The translations under genes were made by a program, and so were the position numbers. A model generated the notes under the pieces. It was not told where the DNA came from. It was given only the letters and a program-made list of their open reading frames with translations, and searched no databases. From NCBI GenBank assembly GCA_025738555.1, contig JAOVFP010000013.1, positions 3,720,001 to 3,784,000 of the forward strand: DNA of 64,000 nucleotides, written 5' to 3'. This DNA is from Cyathus striatus. Lineage: Eukaryota > Basidiomycota > Agaricomycetes > Agaricales > Nidulariaceae. Positions 22,442 to 37,004 of the stretch are shown here, piece after piece (the stretch's first letter is position 1; each line of letters begins with the position of its first letter).

Positions 22442-23924
22442 ATGTATCCTGTATTCAGTGCCTGCGACAAGTTGACGCGGTGAGTACATCTTGCTCCCGC
22501 CCCCCAGTTATAATTTAATAAATTACATAAACTCTTTTCTTAGCCAAGCGTCCCCAGTTCTCTTCGCTGTTACAATGGGTCCGTCTTTCATCGAAGGAAT
22601 ATGGCTCTTTTCTGACATCCGCCTCCAGGAACCGGGGCTATTAGCATCCTTTGCTATAACTTCCCATATGGAAAAGACACCAAAGTGACATTTGTGCTCA
22701 GCCTCGCGTTCTTCCTCTTGAATCTTGCGCTCTTCATAATATTTACCGTTCTCAACGCTGTGCGATACTTCCGCGACCATGATGCTTGGTTGAGGCTTCT
22801 TGCGGATCCAGTGTTTAGCATGTATACTGGCTGTTTCCCCATGGCAGCTACAACGCTGATCAATGTGGCGGTCGATGTCGTTTACAGACATTATGGACTT
22901 GGGGGGACTGGCTTCCTGTACTTCATCTGGACTATATGGTGGATAGATGTTGCTATCTCTGTCCTGTGTTGCTGGGGCGTAATCCATCTAATGTACAGTT
23001 AATTTCTTAACATCATTTTCAAAAATCACTTATCCCTAAGCCAGGAACACACAACAAAAACACTCGCTGGACACTATGACATCTGCTTGGCTGCTACCTG
23101 TTGTCACGTTGACCGTTGCAGCGTCATCTGGGGGTGTTCTTGCAAAAGCGTTACAGGCTCATTCAGCTCGTCACGCTATGACGACTATTTTTTTCTCTGT
23201 TTTCATGGTTGTTGTCGGCCTTGCGATTGCAATGATGATTCTAACCATATATCTGCTACGGCTTATTGTCCATGGTCTTCCAGCCGGTTCAAAGATCATT
23301 TCATCCTTTTTGCCACTGGGCCCAATGGCACAATCTGCTTTTGCTATTTTATTGATCGGCGAAAATTTTCAAGCAATGTTACCTTACAGGATCGGCGAAG
23401 ATACTTCATCCTTTTTGTCACAAGCCTCTGCAGGAGAAACTATCTACATTTTATGTGTTTGCATCGCGTTTTGCTTGTGGTCCTTTGCAACTGCGTGGAT
23501 CCTTTTTGCACTTCTCGCGATGCAGCATGTTATGCGTCATACGAAAATACCCTTTCAACTGCCGTTCTGGGGACTTGTCTTTCCTAATGTAAGTGTCTGC
23601 ACTTTTGCGTGCAATTGCGTGACTCGCTCTGATAGTTTTCAGGGTGTATACGCAAATCTCACGATTCAGCTAGCGGGCGTGTTTCAGTCTCCATTTTTTC
23701 GCATTTTTGGAACTATATACGCTCTGACAACACTTCTGCTATGGTTATTTGTTTCCATACGATCTATTGGGACGTTATATTTCGAATGCATGCGAAATTT
23801 GCATGTACATGGGACGAGCTGTACGAAAAGTAAGATAGAGTCATCCCAGTGCAATGTTGAGTTGACGCCAAAGACACCTACGGACAGTAGGGCTACCAGC
23901 ATGACGCAAGTACTAGTAGTGTAG
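22442..23924 (+). CDS. TDT/SLAC1-family transporter, Ssu1 sulfite-efflux type (copy 1)
   Basis: A plasma-membrane anion/sulfite exporter by family. The start MYPVFSACDKLTR is followed by the signature SPVLFAVTMGTGAIS and YNFPYG once a roughly 55-nt intron near 22578-22632 is removed. Hydrophobic segments alternate through the protein: LAFFLLNLALFIIFTVLN, MYTGCFPMAATTLIN, FLYFIWTIWWIDVAISVL, LLPVVTLTVAASSGG, IFFSVFMVVVGLAIAMM, LCVCIAFCLWSFATAWI, LPFWGLVFPNGVY. About ten membrane segments are expected. A polar tail closes the protein (ELTPKTPTDSR...VLVV). Four introns all join in frame. It lies 109 bp upstream of a diverged paralogue in the same orientation. The substrate is inferred from family only; malate or other anions are possible. 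Confidence 0.88.
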
Positions 23925-24033
23925 GAAATTACTATAAAGGAGACTATAAAATGATGTCACAGACTCTGTTTCAGACACCAGTAGCAGATTCTACTTACTA
24001 ATACTACCTGTCAGTGCTCAGACTACTTTTTCG

Positions 24034-25527
24034 ATGAGTGGAGTTGCTATTCGGAGTTCTTATGCCCACTCGTCGGAAAAGTATTCGCCAGTGTATTCGG
24101 TCTGTCATTTTCTAGATTCTGGCAGCTGCACTTACATCTTACATACGCATTTCTACAGTGCGTTTTCGCCAGCATGGTTTACGATCATCATGGGCACAGG
24201 AACAGTTTCCGTACTCGTCGCTCGATTTCATTTCGGAGCAGGAAGTACTCCTCTAAAAGTGATCTCGCTCAGCTTTTACTTTCTTAATTTATTTTTATTT
24301 ACTGCATTCACTGTCATTACCGCTTTGCGATTCTGGATGTTTCCAAGCGTGAGCTCACATGCACATCTGATAGTTTTCAAATTAGCATCTGACAGGCGTG
24401 TGGCATGCAGTTATTGAAGCAAATGTTACTGAATCCAACTGAAAGCCTTTTCGTCGGCGCTTTCCCCATTGGCGCGGCAAGCCTAATAGATGAGAGCATA
24501 ATTATTCACCATAGCTGGTCGTTCGGCGGTAAAGGTTTCCTCTACGCTTTATGGAGTTTTTGGTGGTTGGATTTAGGTATTTCATTTTTGACAGCGTTTG
24601 GGTTGTTATACGTTATGTGAGTATATCATGTCTAACTATATCCACACTAAAAACGCGTCAAAGGATGTATACAAGGCATCATTTAGTGGCAGAAACAACT
24701 TCTGTCTGGGTGTTACCAATCATCCCGTTGATTGTCCTGTCGGGAACGGGGGGAAACATATCTCATGTCCTACTCGAGAGCTCGACAAACTTGGCTTCAA
24801 TTACAACTGGGGTTTCGTTGTGTGCTTTTGTCATTGGGATGAGCCTCACATTGATGATAATAACACTCTTCCTCACTCGACTTATTCTGCATGGTCCTCC
24901 GAAGGCACATATAACTCCGGCTGGTTTCATAATAGCTAGTCCCCTTGGTCAAGGTGGCTATTCTCTTCTTGTAAACGGTGAAATGCTATCAAAGATATTT
25001 CCGTTTCACGACGGTTACCCAACCCCAAGGGTTCCACATAATGGTCAGGTCCTGTACACTATTTGTTTATCTGGAGCTTGGATCTTGTGGTCCATGGGAA
25101 TTGCATGGATCGTGATGTCAACGCTTGAAATATTGGTTACCGCACAGACAGGAAAAATCCCATTTACGCTGGCCTATTGGGGGTTAGTCTTTCCGAACGG
25201 TGTATTTGCGTTGTGTTCAGTTCAATTAGGAATTGTTCTGGACAGTAGATTTTTCCATTTCTTCGGCGCAATTTGGTCAGGTAAGCTAACTCATTACTGT
25301 CGATTCCGAACTGACATGTTTATATTACAGCTATAGTTTTTGCACTTTGGATATTTTGCTTCCTACCTACCGTCGTTCGCACTTGGGATACATCGATATT
25401 TCCGGAAGCGTCCACACAGCCTATCTCTGACCATGAATATTGTTCGAGTCCCTCTTGCATGCGTTCCTATGTTGACAAGTGTGGTGGCAAATTTCGAAAC
25501 GGAAGTAAAAGGTCGCGTAGTATTTGA
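24034..25527 (+). CDS. TDT/SLAC1-family transporter, Ssu1 sulfite-efflux type (copy 2)
   Basis: A paralogue of the preceding gene with the same fold and order of motifs: FSPAWFTIIMGTGTVSVL, FLNLFLFTAFTVITALRFW, FVGAFPIGAASLIDE, FLYALWSFWWLDLGI, WVLPIIPLIVLSGTGG, GVSLCAFVIGMSLTLMI, IPFTLAYWGLVFPNGVF. The start is MSGVAIRSS at 24034. The first intron (donor GTATTCG after GAAAA) removes about 78 nt and restores the SPAWF frame. Later introns sit at places similar to copy 1. The tail differs (TWDTSIFPEAST...RSRSI), and copy 2 keeps a complete first cytosolic loop. The protein sequences have diverged substantially, so the duplication is not recent. Confidence 0.87.
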
Positions 25528-26899
25528 CTCAACTATGGTACTTATTTCCAGAGTTTGGTGCAAGTGCCTACTTGTAATGAGATCGTAGAGTAGTAAAACA
25601 AACAATTGCTTTCATGGCAATTAGGCGAAGATGCGAGGAAGTTTATTGCAGCGAGCGCGTCATTAATCAGTAGGCTAGTGCCAAGGCCGACGCGTAAGTC
25701 AGTGATAGTTCCAGAAAATGTAATAGACCTGTATTACTCAGCCACACGACGCTTGCTTCTTGCTTCTTGCTGCGTTACATATGCATTTATTCAATCCCTT
25801 CCTTTTGCTATGGGTGACCGAACAAACCTCCCTCTCAGCTCATCATATCGAAATGAAAAGGGGGGCCATAGGAAGGCAGCCAGCGGTAACCAGTGGCAAG
25901 CAAGTCAAATTGCGATAGCAGGCAGGGGAGCCGACTGGACCTGGAATGTACGAATAATGTATTGACGGTGATGACGCAGGCGGACACTTGCTGACAGTGA
26001 TGATCAATGATAAGGCTGGCCTCAAGTCCCCTCAGGACGTTTGAGCGGGTTGGTCCAGATGCTCGTCGTTGTCATTCAACTGAGCAGTGGCGACGAGGGT
26101 GGGGAACGGATGCAGTGACGATGAATGACGAAATCGACCTCACATCCCATCAGTACATAGATCCCTTAGCCCAACCTGCGATCCTCATTTTGTCTTCGTG
26201 GTCCTGTGGCAGAGGACTCTCATCCTGCAAGCGAGCCAGGAAGAGTACGTGCTGACACTTCGCAGCCAGCTCGGAGAGATGAGATTTTAGGAGCGGCCGG
26301 AAGGTCTTCAATCGTGCCTATATGAAGTTCAGTCAGAGAAGGAAAGAAAGGATTAGATAGAAAGTATATACCTCGCTGTGTATCAATCTCAGTAGCACCA
26401 TGTCATTGGACGAGATAGTGACAAGGGGTCCGGGGATGGATGATGGAATCGGCCCCGATTGCACAGTGAGATGGTCGTGTTCCTCATCGTTGGATTATTC
26501 TGGATGAGGCCTGAGGTCTTGAAGGATGGGACGCGTGCAGTATGCTTGTCATGGGAAGGTTATTAGATCTATTCGTCACCCAGAGATCCAACGACAGAAC
26601 ATGATGACGAGGACAGAGTAGATATCCAGCAGACAATGCACTGAAAGAGAGGGAGACAGGAGGGAAGTATTCAGAATACTGTATCAATACGACCAACTGT
26701 TCCGGCGACTTTTCAGCGTGACAGCCATGAACAGCTCAGCCTCAGCTGCTCAACGCCGCGCTCAGACGCGAGCACGTGATATGTCGCGTGGATAAACCCA
26801 ACTTCATCTCCTTGTCCAATCCCTCACAACATAGGCAATATAGCCTCCAAGATATCAACGTCAACGCCAAGTTGAAAGGTTAAACTACAAGCCATTACC
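25528..26899. other. 1.4-kb intergenic region with no supported gene
   Basis: Open frames at 25606-25965 and on the minus strand at 25843-26025 and 26484-26696 have no recognisable composition or domain. The segment just before 26900 must contain the promoter of the next gene. Confidence 0.4.
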
Positions 26900-29678
26900 A
26901 TGGCGAAAACTCCCCAAAGGGCAGTGCACTGGGACCTCCAATCACCCTCTTTCTCCGATTTCGCAGACTCGGCTTCTACGTCGATAGATGGTGAATTCTC
27001 AAGCTCAAGTCTGGAATTTGTCAACGCCCAGCTAGCTGCACACGGGTTTACGTCTGGTTCCGGACTGAATTTGGATGGTGTATCAGTTAAAGAGTCTGAG
27101 AAGGTGGTTAAATGTTTGTTGGCGATGTTGGGCCAGCGTGTGGTACGTTGACATTAGTTCCTCTAACCGTTGTTGCAAGGGCTAAGATATACTTATTGCA
27201 GGAAGATATGAACAGGACAGAAGAACTAACTGGGAAATACAGGACACTCTCATATGACTTCGAACGACTTACGAACATACATCGAAATGCGAATGAGAAA
27301 GCTGCCAGTGCAGAAAAGGAGACAAATCTTCACAAGTCAAGACTTTCGTATGTCCTTGCAACTGTATATATACTTCTCATGCACTAATGGTCTCGACTGT
27401 AGTGCACTTCAAAAGACGTTACAGAATACCGAGTCCGCACACAAACATACTAGCTCTGAACTTCAGAGAGCTCGGATAACCCTCCAAGGCGTGCGCTCAG
27501 CACACCAAGCTGAGCTCAAAAAGCGAGACAAGGAAGTTGAGCGGATTACCGAGAAATGGTCGAAACTAGCTGAAGCACAATCTAAATTATCAGCCGCTTC
27601 AGCAGGACTCCGATGCGCTAATGTTGCTATTGTTGATGGAAGTGAACTGTTAGGAAAGACTCAAGGATTCTTGGACATTGCACTAGATGAAGCTGAGAAG
27701 GCGCGCGGGATGTTGGCGGATGAGAACACGTATTTGAGAAAGTTGGTGTTGAAGGCAATCAATAGCATTCAGGAAGTAATTGCGCAAGTTACTCAGCACG
27801 AAGAAAAAGTTTGTGGTATTCTACTTTATTTGGTTCTTCAGGAGTTATTGACTGACGTGAACTAGCCTATACCATATACCGTTACCACACTCTTTCCTCT
27901 AACACCAGTTGATAATCCTTCTAACAAACTGAACACCGTCCTCACTGCTTTAAGAGATCGGTTGGCTTCGCTTTCAGAAACACCTGCAGCTTCAACGTCC
28001 TCCACTTCTTCCAAAGCTGCTCAGCCTCGCGCTGCTGTTTCGGATAGCGAACTTGAACGTTTGCAAGGCATAATTGCAAGCTTGAAAGAGGAACTCGGTA
28101 TGTTCTATGTTCTTTACTTTGTTTCTAGGTCTTGAGTTTCTCTGCAGCTTTGTCGCAGAAGCAGAACATGCTGCAAGCAGCAGAAACGCAGGCCATGTTC
28201 GATAAATTTGCCGAGGACCACAAGAAAGTTCAAGATGACGTCTCAGAGATGAGCATGGAGCTTATGTCTGCACCGCTGCAAGATGAGGAAAAGAAACGAC
28301 TAGACAAGATCAAGTTAGAACTTCAGCAAGAACGGGACAGATTCACGGAGGCAACTATCAAGCTTGGAAAGGAGAAAGCAGCGCTCGAGGTATGGAATAT
28401 ATTTACTAGTGATATTGCTTAACTAATGTGAATTCAAAGACTGATAGACTTAGACTTCTGGAAGAGAAGCGGGCATGGCAAGTCGAGCAAATGTTAGCAG
28501 ACCTTCCACCGACACCAAACCCTAACTCTCCAATACGGGTTCCTCAAGTAATCAAGCTGTCACCAAAGAAATCCCCTCGGAAATCACCAAAAAAGCCACT
28601 ACACAAGTCGCCCGCGAAACCCATTGCTGTGGGGAAAGCCAGTGCTAGAAGGACGACACGGGTTTCACGGCGATCATCCATAGCTTCCCCTTCGAAGATA
28701 ATACCTTCATATGAGACAGAGGTGCTTCCGCCAATACCTGCTCTAAGTTTCTCCTCCTTGAAACCTCTGTCATCTGTTCTTCCTAGTACTTTTGTGCTTC
28801 CCCCTCCCTCGCCTCGTGCTTCATTACCTTCGAAACCTGTTCTATCTTCTAAGTCTTCACCGCCTCTAGATATTCCAAAGATTGATTTCCAATATGCTGA
28901 AGAATTGCCTACAGACTTATCCCCCCCAGAGATGCCCTCTCCTCCAGACTCGTTATCCCCAGATCCTTCCCCCCCAATACCATCAACTCCTTCAAAACGT
29001 GCCTTCCCTGTCGCTAAACCTTTTGCTCAGCGCATGATACATGCCTACTCCCCCGCAAAACCTAGCCCACTTAGTCGCATTCTAATGCTTGCTGATTCGC
29101 CTAACAGTCCGCCGCGTGCTATAACGTTGTCGTCCGGAAGTTTGGGTGTTGTAACAGAGGAGGAAGATAACGATGGTGGACTTGGATGCGGCAATAAACC
29201 ACTGTTCCCTCCTGCATCTCAGCCGCAGATGTCGTTAGCCGCTGAGCTTGGCGTGGAATCTCCTCCCTTGCAAGAGAAGAAAGTTGAACCAAATGTTGTA
29301 AAGGCGCGTCCTGTACCAATGGGTAAATCGAAAGTATTCCATCCACCTCAGGCTGGTAAGAAACCTCCAACTTCGAAAGGAAAGGCAAAGACGGACGCTC
29401 CTTCTATGTCTCGTTCACGCACCTTGGGGCTTGGGGAGAAAGAGAACGAGGCAAGAAAGAAATCAGGCAAGATCTCTTCGAGTGTGACAATGTCCAAGGT
29501 CACTCCTCCATCTGGAATAGCTACCTCGGGAAAATCCACCAAAACAGATGTTAAGCCAGTTGGCACATCAACGCACAGGGTTAAGGTGTCAACGAAACCC
29601 CCAGTACCGAAGGGTGGAGGTCCAAGAAGAGTACCGATTGATAGTGTTGAGGCCCCACCACTTGCGAAGCGACGTTAA
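26900..29678 (+). CDS. Msd1/SSX2IP (ADIP)-like coiled-coil protein
   Basis: By family this is a microtubule-anchoring protein of the spindle pole body or centrosome: the ADIP domain, shared by human SSX2IP and fission-yeast Msd1. The start MAKTPQRAVHWDLQSPSF opens an N-terminal domain with SSSSLEFVNAQLAAHGF and VVKCLLAMLGQRVEDMNR. Long heptad-rich coiled coils follow (ELTGKYRTLSYDFERL; LQKTLQNTESAHKHTSSEL; ELKKRDKEVERITEKWSKL). The last exon (28428-29678) encodes a basic, Ser/Pro/Lys-rich tail with SPKKSPRKSPKKP repeats, suited to microtubule or DNA binding, and ends LAKRR. Five short introns join in frame. The assignment rests on domain pattern and coiled-coil layout; the tail is not diagnostic. 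Confidence 0.8.
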
Positions 29679-29817
29679 AGTTTCACCTTCATCATACACT
29701 CCCTTCTTTCTAGCTCTTTTATTAATTGATATTCAAGCTGTAATATAGTACATGAATACGTTCTTTAACAATATACCCCAAAAAGACAGCGAGAAAAGGT
29801 TCAATTAGAAAAAGTTA

Positions 29818-32376
<2,559 letters not shown>

Positions 32377-32435
32377 TATTAGAGGTAACCAGAGTACAGA
32401 AAAGATGCGAGGTGCTCATATGGAGCGGTGCAGTC

Positions 32436-32444
32436 CTTATAAAC
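32436..32444 (-). promoter_or_regulatory. TATA-like element for the flavin monooxygenase
   Basis: The minus strand reads TTTATAAGG about 60 bp before the ATG at 32376. Confidence 0.4.
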
Positions 32445-33247
32445 GCGGATTCCTGAGATATCGGAACCTCATATTGGAATTTCCGCGAAAGGAAATCTGT
32501 TTAGAGAAGAACCTTAGCTCCAAGCTTCTGAGGTACCAGAAACGTGGCCTTGTACAATCAGTCTACAGCGAAACAGTGCAATCTTTACCGAGGGGTCCGA
32601 CATTCATACCCAGAGTTCAAGTTCACCTCATACCCAAAGAAGAGCACAAGATGACACGAAAAACACCATCGGATACTTTGCAAGTGTCATAATAACCTAT
32701 TTAGGTAATCAATCCTACAAAGATCACAAGAATGCCTGGGAGGTAGCGGGAACTAAAGGTCAACATTGGTGAGCATTCGACTCACATGAACAAGAACCAC
32801 AATCCAGGTTGGCGAAGCGAGAACTGAATACGCCATAAATGCTAACGGAGATGGAGAGATACAACGACTGCTTTAGAATTTGATAGCATCAGTGACATAT
32901 ATGCTCGAGAGGAAATATTTCCACCACGCTGACCGGCTTGTGATCGTGGAAAAGAAGTACATACGAACCTGTCGTCACTTACCTTAATCCTTACAGCATA
33001 CTTTGAAGGTCGAATGATGAAGATTATCTTGCAATTGCAACGTGCCTAAGTTTCATGATTGACAACCGAAATCTTGTTCAAACATGTCCTATGATACATA
33101 CGAAGTGGCGAAAAAAAAACAAGCAAATGATCCTAGAACGAAAAGCACTGTATAGTATACAACGAAAGCAATGACGTGAAAGTATAGAAAATTGAATGTC
33201 ATGACTAGGAGCCGCTTACATGGTACACGGCGGCGACCGGGGGACGT
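32445..33247. other. Intergenic region, no supported gene
   Basis: This lies between two minus-strand genes. I see no domain, RNA gene or repeat. It covers the monooxygenase upstream region and the 3' end of the Pol delta subunit gene. Confidence 0.4.
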
Positions 33248-34065
33248 TTAAACTTCATCGTAAAAAACACATTGCGAGTATTGAGCTTCTTCTACCCCTT
33301 GCCGTGTGGACAAAATTTCCTTAATCTTAACAGAAACATGAGGCATGTCACCAAATCAAAAGAACGTACTGAACAAACCTCTGATGGTGGATCGAGTCCA
33401 AGCGCGTAAGCTCTTTCCCAACGTTCGAGACGGGTTACCCCTACACAAGGGCCATACTGATACGACCTACAGCACGATAATGATAAGTAACTGGATGAAA
33501 GGAGAACAAAAAACGTTACAAGTCGAAAATACGAAGGATTTCATGAACCCGATTTTCGTTCTCGCCATGGACTGAGATCGGTTTAAGCTATATAACCATA
33601 CATATAGAATCAAAAGTACTTACCAAGCTGAAGTCCGTTCAACTGCTTCCTGGCAAGTGCGTATTGCTTTCTCCATTTTGGGTCCTTTGGGTTAAGGTCA
33701 GCTAAAGAAGCCTTATCCTCAGATTTCAGTATTTCTATATTGTTCTTTGGCTTAAAGAGACTTTTGGGATGTTCTTCCACAGCTGCCTTATTGGATTTAG
33801 CCTTGGAGCTTGTAGGGGCTCTGGCTATCGTTTCTTCGACAATGCGGTCGCTTTCTTCGCCAGATGAGGGAAACTCAGCGTCATCAATGTCTTCCTCACT
33901 GCTCTCATCATCAAGGTTCAACTGCGCATTTGAAGAAGATTTAGTGGCTAGTTTTTTGATTTTTCCAGCTGATGCAGTAGACGATGTCCGCTTCATGGAA
34001 GCAAAGGATAAAGTCCCTTGTCGAAGAGAGTTCGACCGCTTAGTTAATGTAGTCTTTGGCGACAT
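33248..34065 (-). CDS. CDM1: DNA polymerase delta subunit 4 (Cdm1/POLD4)
   Basis: This is the smallest accessory subunit of replicative DNA polymerase delta. The start MSPKTTLTKRSNS at 34065 leads to a basic N-terminus with RQGTLSFA, which resembles a degenerate PCNA-interacting motif. An acidic Ser-rich linker (DDESSEEDIDDAEF) follows. The conserved C-terminal region has PKDPKWRKQYALARKQLNGLQ, ENRVHEILRIFDLSYQYGP and CVGVTRLERWERAYALGL. It ends EAQYSQCVFYDEV. Four exons; the three introns (near 33555-33610, 33455-33507 and 33346-33399) splice in frame. The length of about 215 residues is normal for fungi. It is divergent from the aminotransferase gene. Confidence 0.92.
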
Positions 34066-34164
34066 GACCAGTGGATGATATGAATAGTAGAGCGCAATAT
34101 AAAAAAGGACTATAGAAAGTGGTGATCAGGGAGAACAAATGTAGCAGTTGGTTGGTTAGCACTG

Positions 34165-34185
34165 GGAGATAATTAAGTTATCTCC
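34165..34185. other. Perfect 8-bp-stem hairpin in the divergent promoter
   Basis: GGAGATAA and TTATCTCC flank a 5-nt spacer TTAAG. It lies between the divergent starts at 34065 and 34648 and could be a palindromic factor-binding site. Confidence 0.5.
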
Positions 34186-34647
34186 AAGTTCAAACTTCAG
34201 TCGAAGCTCGAACCCTTAATGCGATCACGTGTACCAGGACGCTTCAACGTTCAATATCAATGTTCAACGCGCACGGGTCAGGGCGACCCAGACCCAACTC
34301 GGACCTGACGGTTGTTTCTTGGTTGTTTCCGCACATGTATGTCATTCAACATTGTGCCCAGTACTTCAGTAGTCCGGTAATTATTTTATTCTATACCCTA
34401 TTATGAAGCCTGGGTAATCGTTAACTAATCTTGAACTATCTGCTTCGGCCCTCCTAGACTTGTCAACCGAAGGTGACTCAGATAGGCACATGACGATCAT
34501 TCGATATCCCACCACCATAGGGAACTGAGTCATTTTTACCCGTTGGCCAGAAATATAACATGCCTTTGAGACTAACAAAGATGTGATATCTCAAGACATC
34601 TACCTATACCATCTTTCTCAACTGTAACAGGACTACCGACTATCAGG

Positions 34648-36091
34648 ATGACACTCAACGTTGCCAAAGCGCGTTCTCATTTTCCTGCTCTTGATTCTGG
34701 ATATATTTTCGCAGACAATGCAGGAGGCTCACAGGCAGCAAAAGAGGTCATAGATCGTATCTCTGATTATCTACTGAACACAAACGTACAACTGGGCGCC
34801 GACTACTCTGTGTCTGTTGTAAGTACAAAAAGGGTGATGGTTGATGGCCCAACAGAAGCTGCCAAACTCTTCAACGCTAAGTCTCCCAACGAAGTTGTAT
34901 TTGGAAGTAGCTCGACATTAAACCTCGAAAACTTAGCTCGAGGGTTGGAGCCAACTATTCAAGCTGGGGATGAATTCATTGTTACCGGTGAACATGAAGG
35001 TATTTCGATTTGTTGGATGAATAATAGGCGTAACTAATTCGTGGTACTGCTGTAATAAGCCAACGTAGGTCCATGGAAGAAGCTCGCCGCTCGACGCGGC
35101 GCAGTCATTAAGCACTGGAAGGCTACGCCTATTTCGGCGGATAACCCTTACTCTATCAAGCTTAAGATCGAGGAATTACTACCTCTTATTTCTTCCAGGA
35201 CTCGCATCGTCGCTTTTACTGCTTGTTCCAATATCTTGGGATCCATTGTTCCCGTTAGAGAAGTGATAAAGGCAGTCAGGGCGAAGGCACAGGAGGTGGG
35301 GGCGAAGAAAGTTGAAATTTCCGTTGATTGTGTCGCATATGCTCCACATCGGTTCATTGACGTTCAAGACTGGGACGTTGACTTTTGTGTCTTCTCCTTC
35401 TACAAGGTGCTCTACAGCTTCCTTGTAATCAAACTTTTGAGTTTACCTTAGCTCTACAGGTCTATGGGCCACATATTTCAGGACTTTACGTACGGAGTTC
35501 TGTGCTGAAGGAATCCGTCACTCCCATTGTACACCACTTCCTGAAGGTTGAATCTGTGGCATACAAGCTTCAGCCGGGCGGGCCTGGCTACGAAACCGTT
35601 TACGGCACAACGGGTGTTGTTGATTACCTGCTTTCGTTAACACCAGAGAATAGCTTGAAAGCTTCCTTTGACGCGATCGCTGTTCACGAGCAGACACTTC
35701 TCAAGCCCTTGCTCGGGTTCTTAACAGATCCAACTCAGAAGGAGCGAGGAGTGAGGATTGTCGGAGAAGAGACAGTTGATCTGAATAGGGCACCTACAAT
35801 CAGCTTTGTCGTTGTAGGGCAACGTGCACTGAAGAGCAAGGCTATTGTGAGGTTATTCGACCAGAAGGGTGGTGTAAGTGGCGGCCCGGCCTTTTGCAAA
35901 TGTTCTTTAAATAATCTTCTATTCTTTAGATCGGCATCCGCTACGGCCACTTTTATGCGTATACGTTAGTTGACGAGCTGGCCCCTAAGATTGACCCGGA
36001 CGACGGTGTTGTTCGTATTTCCTTGGTGCACTATAACACAGTCGAAGAAGTTGAGAAGATTATTGAAATCTTAAAAGAGGCGCTTGCTTAA
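34648..36091 (+). CDS. Class-V aminotransferase / cysteine desulfurase-like PLP enzyme
   Basis: This is a PLP-dependent fold-type I enzyme; the closest pattern I know is the VC1184-type cysteine desulfurase-like family, function unproven. The start is MTLNVAKARSHFPALDSGY. Conserved parts are FADNAGGSQAAKEVID, VVFGSSSTLNLENLA, VTGEHEANVGPWKKLAARRG, VAFTACSNILGSIVPVREV, the cofactor Asp region ISVDCVAYAPHRFIDVQDWDVD and the Schiff-base Lys in FCVFSFYKVYGPHISG. The C-terminal domain includes KLQPGGPGYETVYGTTGVVDYL and ends with IGIRYGHFYAYTLVDEL. Three introns join in frame. No nearby partner for Fe-S or molybdenum cofactor work is seen. Confidence 0.88.
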
Positions 36092-36374
36092 AGGAGCTGG
36101 ATGTAACGTTGCAATCATGATAGTATCATTGTCAATGACATGGTCCGTTATTAGTGATATACAGGTATGGTACTACGAATGGTCGCGCATACAAGAACTA
36201 CAAGAACATCAAGGGGCGTAGCAGATGATATGTCTGGTGTACAATGTCCGCGCGCATAAAGAAGCTGTAAGTCCGTGAGATAGTCCCAATAGTAATGTCC
36301 AAGTCTCGTGTCCTATTAATCACCGCCGCTTCAATTCAAGTGCAGCGGTGACAATCAAGATGTTCATGAAGGAA

Positions 36375-36911
36375 TTACTTCGTAATCGTAAATAGAGGCG
36401 AGAAGTTTCCAGAGTCCCCGAATACTGGAATTACCCGAAGTTAGAATTCCACGTAGTAGTGCAGGGCGACATTAAACCAAGAATACTCACAGACCAGCTG
36501 ATAGTCCTTAGCTGGAGCAACATTGGGAACCTGGATTACAACCCTCCCGTCCAGGATATTGAACCCCTGGGCCAGAGGATTCGATACTAGGAAATTTAGC
36601 ACACATTCTACAAGGAAGAGAAATCGACATACATTGGGTAAGTCCATTCTGGCGAAGAAAGACTTGTCCTACGGGGTTCGTTATCTGCGCTGGTGCATCG
36701 GAGACATCCCTAACAATGAATGAGTACCAATACTATACGGATAGCGCATGACAAAATACCAGGTGACGTTATGGTGCTGGCCAACTTTCCATACCGTTCC
36801 TGCGTGGGGGTAAAGAATGGGGGGAACGAAGACATCCCTAGAAGCAATATTGATGGGAGAGGCAGCAGCCAACGTCGAGAAGAGGGAGAAAAGTACAACA
36901 GAGGCCTTCAT
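36375..36911 (-). CDS. Small secreted Kre9/Knh1-like N-terminal-domain protein
   Basis: The start MKASVVLFSLFSTLAAASP at 36911 is a clear signal peptide, cleaved likely after AAASP. The mature protein has VFVPPILYPHAGTVWKVGQ, HHNVTWDVSDAPAQITNP, VGQVFLRQNG, LAQGFNILDGRVVIQVP, NVAPAKDYQLV and a final FGDSGNFSPLFTITK. This is the immunoglobulin-like fold of Kre9/Knh1 and Ser-Thr-rich cell-wall proteins; here it stands alone, with no Ser/Thr-rich tail or GPI signal. Four exons with three introns of about 45-65 nt; about 125 residues. It probably acts at the cell wall or outside the cell. A TATA box lies 85 bp upstream. Confidence 0.85.
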
Positions 36912-36995
36912 TGCTGATATTGCGTTAATATTCTTGAGAGGAATGTGTCGTGATGAGAGGAATGTGTCCACTGTCGAATGGAGTCCTGAGTACGG

Positions 36996-37004
36996 CCTTT
37001 TATA
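36996..37004 (-). promoter_or_regulatory. TATA box of the Kre9/Knh1-like gene
   Basis: The minus strand reads TATAAAAGG about 85 bp before the ATG at 36911, a strong match to the consensus. Confidence 0.6.

Noticed and set aside
25606..25965. 119-codon plus-strand open frame after the second transporter
   Set aside because: Biased low-complexity composition, no domain, and no promoter or splice context.
33345..33575. 76-codon plus-strand open frame
   Set aside because: Antisense to conserved exons of DNA polymerase delta subunit 4.
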